Below, in pieces: positions 19,361-30,328 of a stretch of 64,000 nucleotides of DNA. The position numbers and the translations under genes are program-made. Source of the DNA: Zarea fungicola. Its lineage: Eukaryota; Ascomycota; Sordariomycetes; Hypocreales; Cordycipitaceae. The stretch spans positions 186,001-250,000 of the forward strand of contig FWCC01000094.1 in the NCBI GenBank assembly GCA_900169235.1, in the 5' to 3' direction. Position 1 is the stretch's first letter. Every line of letters begins with the position of its first letter. The notes beneath the pieces were generated by a model. That model was not told the DNA's origin. It made no database searches and worked only from the letters and a program-made list of their open reading frames with translations.

Positions 19361-21996
19361 GAAAATTCACGGACTTTTGGTTTTGCCGCTTTCCGAAAGG
19401 TTTTGATTAGAGCCGTAGCTCCCCACTTTTTCCAGGTATACTTTATTATTCGCCCAGCTTTGCTTTCCGACAGCATAAGTTTTCATCTTTGCTGTCAGGA
19501 CTGCTGTTCTGTAGCTTTAGTTCAGCCTTCATGAACCAAAGGCATTCTGTTATGCAGCACGTGTGATGCTCCTCCGACGTACGGCTGCTACAAATGGTAA
19601 GACACCACTCCTTTTACTTCTACCTTGTGCTGTACCAACCTGCGATCGCTCTGATGAGAAAAATTTGCGATTGATCTTGGTCGGTGGCTCTCTTTCGCCG
19701 GAGACGCTAGATCGACCAAGTAGCTGATATTCAATTCTTACATATTCTGAGATTCAACTGTTTATTCATGTTATGTCGCGCCTTTTCGTGTTGACAGCTG
19801 GCTAATTGATATTGAAACAGATAGATGCTGAACACCGATGCGCGACATTCGAGAACCATGGAATCGTAGCTAGACTTACGATCGTGCTATGAAGTGAATG
19901 TTAACATGAAGCAATGCTGGAATAATGCTGTACTCGTTGCCCACACTACCCAATGCCTTCTGCCTTGAACAAGGCATTATCAAGTCAGCAGCCCTGTCAA
20001 TGAGAGAACGGCAAGAATGCTGACATGTTGACTGAGATGTATTTGTATAGCACGACGATGAAGTGGGAATGAGATGTCTGTCACCAAACTCTGCTGCATG
20101 GCAGTCTCTGGTAAGAACATGACCCTTATCAACAAGAAGTGTAGCTTTGCCACAAAACAACACGGACAAGAAAATCGCATTGATCCACGCGTTCGTTGCG
20201 CACCAATGTCTATATCATTGATAATTTTAGCCAATTTGCCCCGACTATCATATTGAAATCAGCTCGGATCGCTGCACGCCTAGGCTCTTCTTTTGGACTG
20301 ACTGCCAGGCTAGTTGTGTCACAAGATGGATGATTGAAAGTTTACAGCATTCATATTGAAATTGCCAATATCAAGCCTTAAAGTCCTGTGAAGTTTCAGC
20401 AAATGATCCCGCTGCGGTATGGGTCGTTTTGTAGAACAGGGCTGGGAACAACCAGTTACGGTTTGCTCTTTTCTCAGCACATTTATCCAGGCTTTCTTCA
20501 TGTAAAGATGACATACGTTGTCTTATCTACACATGGCTACTTTCCAGTATCGATGATCCGCTGTTCGCCACCATTCGCACTTGCTGGTTGGCTCGCCGGC
20601 TATATGTAGCTTCCTCATTGGTGATATAAGCGCGGCTGCAAAGGTCTTGCGATGGCTTTTACTTTGAATATGTTGAGTTTCATAAAGGGGTGGTCCCGGT
20701 GCCGGCGGCCGGTACTTTCCGCTATTCAATATTTATTTGAATCCCAAGACCGGCCAGTCTGGCGTGGGCCTCTCTGGGTTGTGATGGGTGCTCATATTGC
20801 TAATGTTTTAGTACCATTGGCTGCTCGACTTTTATTGACGGCATGCCAACACCGTTCGCTGCTCTTATCGTTTTACCTTGGTATGGAAAACAGCTAGCAT
20901 TCGCTTTTTAAGTAGTGCACTTACCGTGCAAGCCATGACTGTCGTTTGAAATTTAGTGCACGGTATCCTGATGGAATCCAAAAAAAAAAAAAAAAAATTT
21001 GGCTCTCGCGGTGTATGGCATTGGCTGTAGTACGCCAATGAGAAACAGCGCTGCGGCAACAAAACTCTCAAGCCTTGAGCCAGCTATTTATTCGGCTCTG
21101 GAGTATGTTGCAGGCCACCCGCCACTCGTGGCCCATCCCAACGCAAGTTTGGCTTTCTCCCATTGCTCGGAGCTCCAACTCGGCGTGAGTCTGGTATTAA
21201 AATGGTCCTGCATCCAGCGGCGCATCTTCCACGGGTAACGCAAGAGAAATTCATCTTTGCTGGGATTCCTCGTGTACACATGGTCTTCATCATCTCATTA
21301 TAGATCACTTTGTAGGTTATTAGCGTGATATGGACTTTCATTGCTGTGTTCTATTGGCAATTTTCTTTGTCTTCGATTGAGGTTCATGAAAGGTAACTGG
21401 GGACAGGGTGCCTTTGTCCATCCAGACGATTTTGAATGTTCGCTTCAACATACGCTGATAGACGTACCAGCAAGTGTGGCCTGAGCCTTGGCACCCGTCA
21501 CATATGGAATGTATCGGTGAGCGAGTTAAGTGTTCTTGGAGTGGTCGAGACTGTATCACTGTGGCAGCATGATACGCCGATCACGGCGCGCTTAACTCTC
21601 GCAGCATTCACTGCCTCGTAATTGCAATATTTTGCATGATTCAGAACCTTGAGCAACTGTCATGGCTACTGTCCATGGGATATCAGAACCGGCCAGCCTT
21701 GTCACGGGCCTGCTCGGTTCATTAACCACTGGCGAGCAAATTCAGGGCAGTGGAGATAATGGCCTACCCTGGAGTGAGTGTTGAAGCGCAAATGCACGTT
21801 CCGGTGCGGTTGGGAACTTGCAAATATGGTTACAATGGAACATTGTGCAATAATTTGTCAGGCTCTCTTGTGGGATAAATAAGAGAAGCAGGAATTTTGA
21901 GCATTGTATTATTGCTCAACCCAACTCCTCAACTCCACGTCTCTTCGTACCACCTCCCAAGTGATCACTGACCGCAGAGTCTGGCTTACAGGTACC

Positions 21997-22022
21997 TACC
22001 TACCTTAACTTCAAGGTAGGTA
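21997..22022. repeat. inverted repeat with 10-bp arms upstream of the Fmp46-like gene
   Basis: TACCTACCTT and its exact reverse complement AAGGTAGGTA, separated by six bases, about 220 bp upstream of the start codon. It could form a hairpin or bind a dimeric factor. It belongs to the CCTA/TAGG palindrome family found throughout the window's intergenic DNA. Confidence 0.8.
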
Positions 22023-22239
22023 TGGAGAATTGCAGTTGTACTCCGTACATACAGGTACTAAGTTAACGTATCCACCATGAATTAAAGCAGTAGCCGCAGT
22101 CCCCCAAGCGCACCCACCCGTTAGTCATGGTCAAGCTTAGTTGTTTTTAACGTCATTGCTTGACAGTCATTACAGCTCCCCATATTAACAGTTTACCTCC
22201 CAATTATTGATTTAATTATCCACAGGTAAATTCACCATC

Positions 22240-22822
22240 ATGTTCCGCTTTGTAAGTCCAATTGCATTGCTGCAGCCACCGCCTGATGAACAGTTCTCGT
22301 TTCAAATATGGGTCTAACCGTGAGTTCACCGTCCAACAGAACAAAACGCTCGACATCGTCACCGTCTTCCACAAGGCTAGCTCGCCTTCCTCTGTGCGCG
22401 TCGCCAACATTGTCAAACAAATCTCAGCCAACGCTCAGGCCGGCGCCACCATCGATCAGGCCAGCGATCATTCTTCCCAGACCAAGCCCGGCCGTGAGCC
22501 CTTCGAACTGAACATTACCGAGGATCCCCCTACCACAGACCAGATCCAGACCATTCTGGGCTACGTCGGCACTGGTGGCATTGCCAAGATCATCAACGGC
22601 GCACGCGATGAGAAGGATGCACTAAAACGTTTTAAAGAGAGCAAAGAAAACTTCCTCAGACCTTTGGTACGTGACTTTTCCCAGGATTCATCCGTAGCCG
22701 TGAACTTCAATCCAAAGCTAACCTAAGCCTCATAGACCGTTGACTGGAACAATGGCAAAGCCGTTCCCGGTGATAATGAATCAGAAATCCTTAAGATTCT
22801 GAATGCCAAGAAGACCGACTAA
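22240..22822 (+). CDS. Fmp46/DUF1687-like mitochondrial putative redox protein
   Basis: Three exons: 22240-22251, 22340-22666 and 22736-22822, giving 141 residues. The first exon encodes only MFRF; splicing gives the family N-terminus MFRF-NKTLDIVTVFHKASSP. Other family blocks: FELNITEDPPTTDQIQTILG, a central GGIAKIINGA helix, and the end TVDWNNGKAVPGDNESEILK. The family (yeast Fmp46, DUF1687) is predicted to have a thioredoxin/ArsC-like fold in mitochondria; its biochemical role is not established. No cysteine is encoded anywhere in this model, so a thiol redox function is doubtful for this copy. The gene is flanked by the 3.1-kb gap upstream and an 18-nt T run just past its stop. Confidence 0.88.
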
Positions 22823-23403
22823 GAAACGATGCTGGCCTTGTTTCCCCATTTGGTTATTTACGTTTTCTTTTTTTTTTTTTTTTTTGGCATGTAGACCACC
22901 TAGATTACTCTGGGATGTACTTAGAACTCAGCTCTATAAAATGGCGTTTATACCACAAACGAATTGACCGATAGAAAGAGCAGGCGAGCAACAGGATCGG
23001 GCATAAGAAAGCCAACAGAAAGTGTTTTAAAATAAAGAACTCCCTGGTTATTACGCCGCGCAGATGGGCTAGCCAACAGAGCGAACCGCCAACAGCTAAT
23101 CAGAATGCCTTTGAGGTTTTGCTCACCTCTTGTTCACCTCTTGCTCACTTTCATATGTCGCTACTGCAGGGGGATATTTTTTTTGCCCAGCCGCCGGGTC
23201 AGCGCGGGCCCTTTCATTCCCACGTCCGCCTGAAACTGCAAGCGGCGTGATGCATGTAGCTCTGCACGATTCACCAAGCTCTATTGCATCTACTCAAGAC
23301 ATACCACATGCGCTGAGCCACTACACACCTTGCAGCCGCTCCCATATTCATCCACAATTATAACTCCAAAACAACGCTGCACATCTAGACTTTTGGAACA
23401 CTC
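22823..23403. other. intergenic
   Basis: Begins with an 18-nt T run (22868-22885) in the 3' flank of the Fmp46-like gene and continues as the 5' flank of the large uncharacterised gene. The pentad TTGTTCACCTCTTGCTCACC near 23125 is a local near-repeat. Nothing coding seen. Confidence 0.5.
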
Positions 23404-26400
23404 ATGATGATGAGTGAAACTGGATCTAACCATTTGAGAGCTGTCCTGCAAGAGCCTCCTCGAATCCGTGCCGGGCATCAACCACCTGGAATCCGAGCAG
23501 ACTTCGCTAAACAGTATCCCAACGGTATCCCAGGAGCATACAAAATGTGCGAGTCGCCTGTTGAAAAAGTCGTCCAAAAGTACATTGAGGACAATCTCCC
23601 GATAGGGTTCTACACGAACCCACCAGCTACCGCTAGGGCAATATTCTCAACGAGCAATGGGCAGCGTGAATTTCGTGCCATGACACACATCTTGCCACGC
23701 AGGAAGCTAAATCTATGGTCAGGAAATGAAATCCAACAAGCCTGCAACTCACTTCGCAAAACCAACTGGGAAGCTATGCGTTGCATGACTCAACCACTTT
23801 GCTGGGACGATCTCTGGCAGTATTTCGACGCCTGCGACCTTTACTTCCAAGGTGCTATTAATCTCTGGAACGTAATCAACCACCTCTTCGCTGAAAATAA
23901 ATTAATCTATGCTGATATGATGAAAGTCTGCGCGCTTCAGATTGGTAACTGGGCAGACCAATGGGTTCAGCGACCAGAAAACTCTAAAAAACTCAGAAAT
24001 TGGGAGGGCAAAATAGGGCCTGTCATTCAAATTCTCGACGAGAAGGATTGGACATCTTTGGGCAGTCTCAACGATGACACCATTCCGATTCTAGCCAATG
24101 CTCTGAGATACAGACGCGATAACCTCCTGTCACCTGGTTGCAACGTCTCTGCCGAAGCCAGTGATCTGCTGTCTTCCTCTCGAAATGAAGGGGGCCTTGA
24201 GAACTGGATGAGTGAGTGGCATTTTCATCGCTTGAAATCGAGACGGCCAAGATAACTGATACGTTTCTAGCTGGGGAGACGGTGTTTCCAGACAACGGCA
24301 TGCCCAAGCCTCGTAAGGCCGGGGCGACCACGGTCACCAAGAATTTTGAGCATCCATGCGTTCGCATTAATGGAAGATATTACTACGCGCAAAACCACGG
24401 CAAAGAAGTATCTCAAAAATATCACGCAGGGAAGAACGGCAAAGAGGTAGACCAGCCTTTTCAATCATTGAAAGACGACACAGGAGCCTCTGAACACCGT
24501 CGGGAACGCGCTGTTGAAGCCCTAAAAGAATCGCTAGAACCCGTTTCGAATCCTGTAGTCGTGGCTAATGGTTCATACTCGGCACCTGGCCAAATAAGTT
24601 TAGCCGCGGGAGTTGGGGACCTGAATCAGCCTGGTGCCAAGAAGCCGACCAAAGATGAAGAAACATCGCACGCGAGTTCGAGCGATTGCGCTAAATCTCA
24701 TTCCAACCGACCTAGAAAGAATTTGCAATCTATTCCGACTTGCCAATTGTCAGATTCCATTGCTGAACCAAAACCCATCTATCAGGGAAGCACTGGCAAT
24801 CCTCACGACCATGGCATTCCGGTAGCAAGACTCGTCGACAAATCCCCAACCCAGGGTGAATGTCCTAAAGACTCTGGAAAGGCATAGAATGCCTTTCAGA
24901 GACGTTTAGGCCAAATATGTGAAGTACGTGGGAACATCAATTTAGATGAGGTGCAAGACACTTCCGACAAGGACCTCCAATGCCATGTAAAGGACAACGG
25001 CTCAACGGAAGGCTCGATTATTTTGCGCCCGCCACAACATGGGATGGGCCGAAGAGACTCGCTTAACAAAGTCCATGTCGTAAACGAGCAGACTTCACCA
25101 TACGAAAGCAGGCGAGGCGAGCCAAATTCGGCACGGAATAATACATCCCCTTCACGGACACGGCACCATGACCCGAGTCAAGGTGGCAGATCGTTTCCGA
25201 GAAAATGGACTACTAGTTTTCATCGGCAAGAACGCTATCATAGGATGAATGGTTTTATGGAAAATGAAAATTACTATTCCGGTGCACAGCAGTTTGGGAA
25301 GAGCTTAAAAAAAACCCAACCACCGAGCTGTCTAAACTTTGCCAATTTGGATCGGTCCAGTTACACACCATGTGACTGTGATCAATGCGTCGCAAGAAAC
25401 AGAAGTCTTTGGGTCCACGTGCCCGAAGTATACAAATTCCCCGTCATGGAAATACAGACGAGGATTAAATACGGAGTCGAAAGTCGTTTTGGACCCGTGG
25501 AAGATGTAAAAGCAGTGGCCGTGGCTGGCAGGAAACCAGGAATAAATTTCATTGTCAGGCAAGTCAAACTTACTCTTCCGTAGAATTTAACATTCCGAGC
25601 TAACGGTTCTGGAAATAGGTTTGCCACTGAGGAACAGATCCCTCCGGCGTTAGCCAGCAGTGGAGGCCGGATCGAGGAGCAAGGCATCAAGCTCAATTTT
25701 GCTCCCATGTTTCGGTCTAAATGGGCACAAGCGTCTGTCGGCCATCCTGATGACCAGATCATGTCCCTTGATTCCATCTACAGAGTGGTCAAGCCACCAC
25801 CCTCGCGCCGTGGCGAGGTTCCACCATTCATCCCGGACGAAATGACGGGGAGAGGCGGTACATTGCCCACTCGAGTTCTTTCTGGAAGCTCAGGCACATC
25901 CAGCAGTTCACCATTTGTGCAGTTTGAACGCCAGAACTTTGATGATGGCGGATCATGCGCACTAAAACAGCCACTGCTCCCTGTACATATTGGTGGCGGC
26001 ATTCAAGAGCAACCTCACCATGCCTCGTTTTATGCCTTCCGTCCACGGGCCGAGTCTCAGCATAGCCTCTTTCTGGGAGCACCGAGTTACGAGAATGCTG
26101 ACCAAATGCGGATATTACCAGAGCCGAAGCCCATGGTGAAGGAAAATGCGCGTGAAATGGACGCCTCCGTTCAATCGCGGCTCCCTGTTGAGGAGGTCCT
26201 TGATGATGTACAGGAACAACGTCGGGCATTGGCCCATGAGGCCGCCGGTGGTCACGAGGGTATAAATCCAAAAGTTTCGTTGCCGAAAAACCCTGCTAAG
26301 ACCACGGAACAGAAGGTAGAGCAGAAACAGTCAAAAGAGACACTAGACAAGGAATTATCGGTCGCTCTTGTTGACGTTGGCCATGAGACGCCTATCTTGT

Positions 26401-27017
26401 CACCTGTAAAGGTGCATAGAAAACTGAAGCGTCACACGCGACGCAAGACTTTCGAAGGGCTGGAAGCTCCAGAAGTCGTTTCTTCTGCTTCCGGGTCTGC
26501 TTCTTCCAAGTCTGGCGCTCTCCTATCTCCAGCTGTCCAGTCTCCCGTCCCACTGGCACCTGCAGTTGTTATTGCTGGTGCAGCTGCGGATGGTGCAGCT
26601 GTTTCGACAGGACCAAAAACTAACAAACAGGGTCCGCCTGCTCTGTTTACGGCAGATCAGATTAAATGCAGAAAGGTGGCTTGGAATCGGATTGCCGTGC
26701 CTTTGAGTCCACCACCGAAGCCGTCTCTCGGATCGGCGGCTGGCCGTGTACTGCCTGCCATGCCTGCGGCGCTTTTACCCGAAGGCAGTGCCATACTGAA
26801 GGAAGCGCTTAATGTTGCGAAGGAACCTTCAGCGGTAAAACCAATTGGCGAACTAAAGCTTGGTTCATATGCAGATCAGGTAGTTGGGTCTGAACAGGCA
26901 TGCAGCGCGATGCCAGCTCCGTCCCCTAAGAAAGGTGGCAAGTCGGCCAAAAAGAGCAAGAAGAGCAAGCAAGATACGAAGGCCGGGGGTCTAATGAAGA
27001 CGGAGCACAAACATTGA
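23404..27017 (+). CDS. uncharacterised 1146-residue protein with an RRM-like segment
   Basis: Model of four exons: 23404-24211, 24271-24855, 24910-25558 and 25619-27017, giving 1146 residues. Intron 1 is ordinary GT-AG. Intron 2 (54 bp, GTGAAT...TTTAG) is inferred because it removes an in-frame TAG at 24885 without changing frame. Intron 3 has a GC donor (GCAAGT), a GCTAAC branch site and an AATAG acceptor. The N-terminal ~270 residues are a globular-looking, Trp-rich unknown region. The middle is polar and disordered. At about 615-735 a CDCDQC cluster precedes a stretch like an RNA-recognition motif (RSLWVHVPEV, then ESRFGPVEDVKAVAVAG, then INFIVRFATEEQIPPAL). The C-terminal ~390 residues are low-complexity with a Lys-rich tail. 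RNA binding is an inference; no orthologue was recognised. Confidence 0.7.
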
Positions 27018-27393
27018 GCGAGCAAAGTTTGACGATGGGGTTTATGCTGTATTTACTGGATGAGAAGCGACGAAGAGAACTGTAGCCGGTCTTGCTTTCG
27101 CACCGGAAATTGCTTAGATATCCCCTCAGGGAAGCCATAATAGAGATGAACAAGTGCATTCAGAGAACTGGCTCACAACAGAAATGCCATGCGATGATTG
27201 TACAGTGTTGGTTTCTTTACTCCCGAATAAATATAATTAAGACAGGTAACCGTCTTGCCGCCGCAGACATCGGCTCGTCCGCCACTTCCACGTCACCATG
27301 GTTGCACCTCTCCGCATATATTCTAACATGGTTTCTCCTTGGAAGACGTATTCACATATGCATGTATACATATCTTGACAGTTTTTTATTTCT
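27018..27393. other. intergenic between convergent genes
   Basis: 376 bp between the 3' ends of the 1146-residue gene (+) and NDUFA2 (-). Only short chance ORFs are present. Confidence 0.5.
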
Positions 27394-27970
27394 TTATGCC
27401 GCCGGTTTGACGAGGCCGGTGATTGTGTCCTCGATCTGCTTGTCCGTGAGGCCCGCGAGGGACTGTGCTTTTTCGACACCGAATTCTGCGGAGTAGGAGA
27501 GGAAAAAAGAGAGGTCAGTTTTTATTTAGCTCGCAGTTGATATCAATCCCAGGATCTTACCGTATCGGGCAAAGACCTTGGGCACCGTGCCAGCAGCCTC
27601 GCGCATCATGATTGGGGTACTTGGGTTATTCTTTTTCATCGTGGGGTACGCACGGAGGAGGAAGTTGCTGTTGTTGACCGAGTTAGCCAGCTCCCTTGAA
27701 CTTCGAGGCTGTTCTTTGCAGTGGGATGGAATGGTGGCACGCCATATGGACTGGGATGCCAGAGCTTTCTTCTCTTTTGAAACTGCATCGAAGCCCGCCG
27801 TCCTCTGCTCAACAGACCCAATTGGCTCAATTTATGTGGGCGATTGTAGGATACAGTGTATCCAAAATCGTAGAAAACACGTACCGGACGGGTGCGCTGG
27901 CTTCCGAGGTCTGGCAGAAGAGAAAACGCAGCTCCTTGAGGGACTTGGTGAAGGCGTATTTTCCAGACAT
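27394..27970 (-). CDS. ndufa2: NADH:ubiquinone oxidoreductase (complex I) subunit NDUFA2/B8
   Basis: Three exons: 27970-27885, 27667-27561 and 27485-27394, giving 94 residues. An accessory subunit of the complex I matrix arm with a thioredoxin-like fold; in Neurospora it is the 10.5-kDa subunit. Seen: MSGKYAFTKSLKELRFLFCQ with the SEASAPVR helix, then the conserved NFLLRAYPTMKKNNPSTPI and MMREAAGTVPKVFARY, and the C-terminal EFGVEKAQSLAGLTDKQIED. The acceptor of intron 1 is placed after CAACAG because a GCTAAC branch site lies just upstream and frame is restored at Arg. The gene is divergent from MPC2 across about 770 bp, so two mitochondrial genes share one upstream region. Confidence 0.92.
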
Positions 27971-28739
27971 GGTTGGGTGCCTGGCTGTGATGGCCGTTGA
28001 TCGTTGACGTCGGCTCGGAAGGATAATCAATTCAGAACAAAACAGCCAAAATTATAACAAATCGGCCGCAACTACTTTTCAGGGTATCTCAATCGGAAAG
28101 CTTTGGGTTCGTCGTAGTAGGATTCACGTTCTAGGTGCCTTTCGTTCCACCTGCTTGAGATGTGCTTGGAATACATAACAACGATTGGTCCATTTCTTGC
28201 ATAAAGTAGTGGAAAAATGGGTCGAGCCGCGATTTTTATTCCTGCCCCAACTTGCATAAATAAAGCCCGCCAAAAGTTAGCGCCGGTGTCGCTGCACGGT
28301 TTATCTCCGGCAGGCCCTGGGAATCGCTACCCCCAAAGTCACTCAACGAAATCTAGCTGATGGCTATAATTTCTCTCTGAACGAAGTGACGATATCCCAT
28401 CGCGTTCCGGCATATATACAGAAATGTAAGTTTACATCTACAATCTCATTCCTATCCCTCTCGCGTATTTAGCAATGGCAATTACTTGATTGGCTGCCAT
28501 CTTGTCTACCCGCAGTTATCAAACGACTTCCCGACGACCCAATGGCCACGCCGCGAGCATCAACAATTCCTTGACTTCTTCACTCTTCATTCATCTACTG
28601 TTTGCGGCTCCTATATCTCGACCCCTCCCTGTCCCCTTCCTCTACCCAGTGTCATCAAACCTAAGTCTTTAAGACCAAGTCCACACCGAAATTGAAACAC
28701 AAGGCTAATCTGACATTTTCCGCCTCGTCTCTCTCCAGC
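27971..28739. other. divergent promoter region of NDUFA2 and MPC2
   Basis: 769 bp between two start codons of nuclear mitochondrial genes transcribed away from each other. The 3' half is pyrimidine-rich on the plus strand, typical of a fungal core promoter. No coding region is supported. Confidence 0.5.
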
Positions 28740-29491
28740 ATGGCCTCGACAAGCACCATCATCCGCGCCTCCCGGCCCATGTTCCGCCAGGCTACCATTG
28801 CCGCGCAGGCGCGCCAAGCTTTTTCCCGCACGACGCAGCAGCAGCCGACTCGATTTCGCTTCCAGGACCGCCGATGGCAGAGCTCCAGCGCCGGTGCCGG
28901 TGCCGGCAGCGGCTCCCAGCAACAGCAGCAGAGCTGGTTCAAACGCATGTGGGAGAGCGAAATTGGCTTCAAGACGGTACACTTCTGGGCTCCCGTCATG
29001 AAGGTACGTTGTTTACAATCTACTCTGTTCCGTCGCCCTCTCCGTCGTTGCAAGCCTATCTATCCATATAGCTGTTGCTTTGACGGGACTTAAAAAGGAC
29101 AACAACCACGCGCAATTGGAAAAATGGTACAAAGCTAATTCTATGTGCCTTGTATAGTGGTGCCTCGTCATTGCCGGCATTTCCGACTTTGCGCGTCCCG
29201 TTGAGAAGCTCTCCGTTACGCAAAACTTTGCCTTGACCTGCACAGGTCTCATCTGGACTCGCTGGTGTCTGATCATCAAGCCCAAGAACTACCTGTGCGT
29301 CCTCTCCCGGTCCAAAAAATCGCACCAAAGCAAAATACCACTGACACGAACATTCTAGCCTCGCTGCCGTCAACTTCTTCCTTGGTCTCGTCGGTATTGT
29401 CCAGCTTACGCGTATTGGTCTCGCGCAAGGCGCCAACAAGGATACCGTAGCTGAGGTCGTCGAGGAGGTCAAGGAGGAGGTCAAGGCTTAA
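28740..29491 (+). CDS. mpc2: mitochondrial pyruvate carrier subunit 2 (MPC2/FMP43-like)
   Basis: Three exons: 28740-29003, 29158-29294 and 29359-29491, giving 177 residues. It forms a heterodimer with MPC1 in the inner mitochondrial membrane and imports pyruvate. An Arg/Ser/Gln-rich N-terminal extension of about 65 residues (FRQATIAAQARQAFSRTTQ) looks like a mitochondrial presequence. The carrier domain follows: FWAPVMK-WCLVIAGISDFARP, VEKLSVTQNFALTCTGLIWT, RWCLIIKPKNYL, AAVNFFLGLVGIVQLTRI. These give the Pro-Val-Glu-Lys-Leu-Ser and Lys-Pro-Lys-Asn motifs of the MPC2 branch. All introns are GT-AG and restore conserved residues. It ends in a charged Glu/Lys/Val tail. Confidence 0.94.
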
Positions 29492-30328
29492 AATCCCTTC
29501 CATTTGCCTCCAAAAGCCGAGAGACTGGCGTTACACTGCTTTTACCGTATCATGGGATGACAAAACTAAGAACAATGACCAAGAACTTCGTCTTGGCAAC
29601 GATGCGAGCTCGTTGGTTGTTATAGATCAGCGGGATCCCACGAAGGCAGAAAAGCTCAAGGAATCAATCGCCATTGTACCCACATACCGTTCTTTCGTTC
29701 GGACATGCACACGCAACTTTAAAGAGAGAAACACAGTCTAGCCTCGGGAGTCCCCGAGATATAGTAATGCTTATATTTCAGATTTTGTCAAAATAAGCCA
29801 GCGTTGTAGAACATATAACTTATAGAATGGCAAAAAACTCAACAGTATTTCATCACTCATTTATTCATCGTTTGTGACAAACATGCGCAACGTCTGGCGA
29901 AAAAAAAACATGTCATACAAATCGCCAGTAGCGCTGCCGAGTTTTTTTTTTATAAACAGGAACAAACCCCTAACCATTTACTCCGACATGCGCTCTCAAT
30001 GCCTCAACTCCTCTGCTAAGAAATAAATAAAAAGTTGCTCTCTTCAAGGATAAAGGTAGGAATCCAATTATATGACATCCAACATAATACGTAAAGAATC
30101 ATCATCAATGACCCTACCAAGGGAAAAAGAATTCCCGATATGAAACAAAAGAAGTATTTTTCCCACAGCGCCTGTACCATGTTCTCGGGGTATCCGTGCG
30201 TGGTGATGTAGCGTCAAAAAGCAGAAACGAAAAGAAAAGAGAAAAGACAAGGAACACGGAGAAGGAGCAGAGAATAATGGTGAATGTGTTGGATTCGGAA
30301 AACTGGCCAAAAGAGCAAAGGACAAAAA
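29492..30328. other. intergenic between convergent MPC2 and ROM2
   Basis: 837 bp holding both 3' UTRs. AT-rich, with short A and T runs near 29900-29950. No coding region seen. Confidence 0.5.

Larger units (their letters stand above)
19106..22239. other. 3.1-kb gene-free interval
   Basis: Between eL14 (-) and the Fmp46-like gene (+). All ORFs are short, in conflicting frames and without recognisable domains. Seen here: an 18-nt A run (20980-20997), a CCCTAA box near eL14, and an inverted repeat close to the Fmp46-like gene. A non-coding transcript or a decayed element cannot be excluded. Confidence 0.5.

Noticed and set aside
20980..20997. 18-nt A run as a retroposon tail
   Set aside because: No coding remnant or target-site duplication next to it; simple homopolymer slippage is enough.
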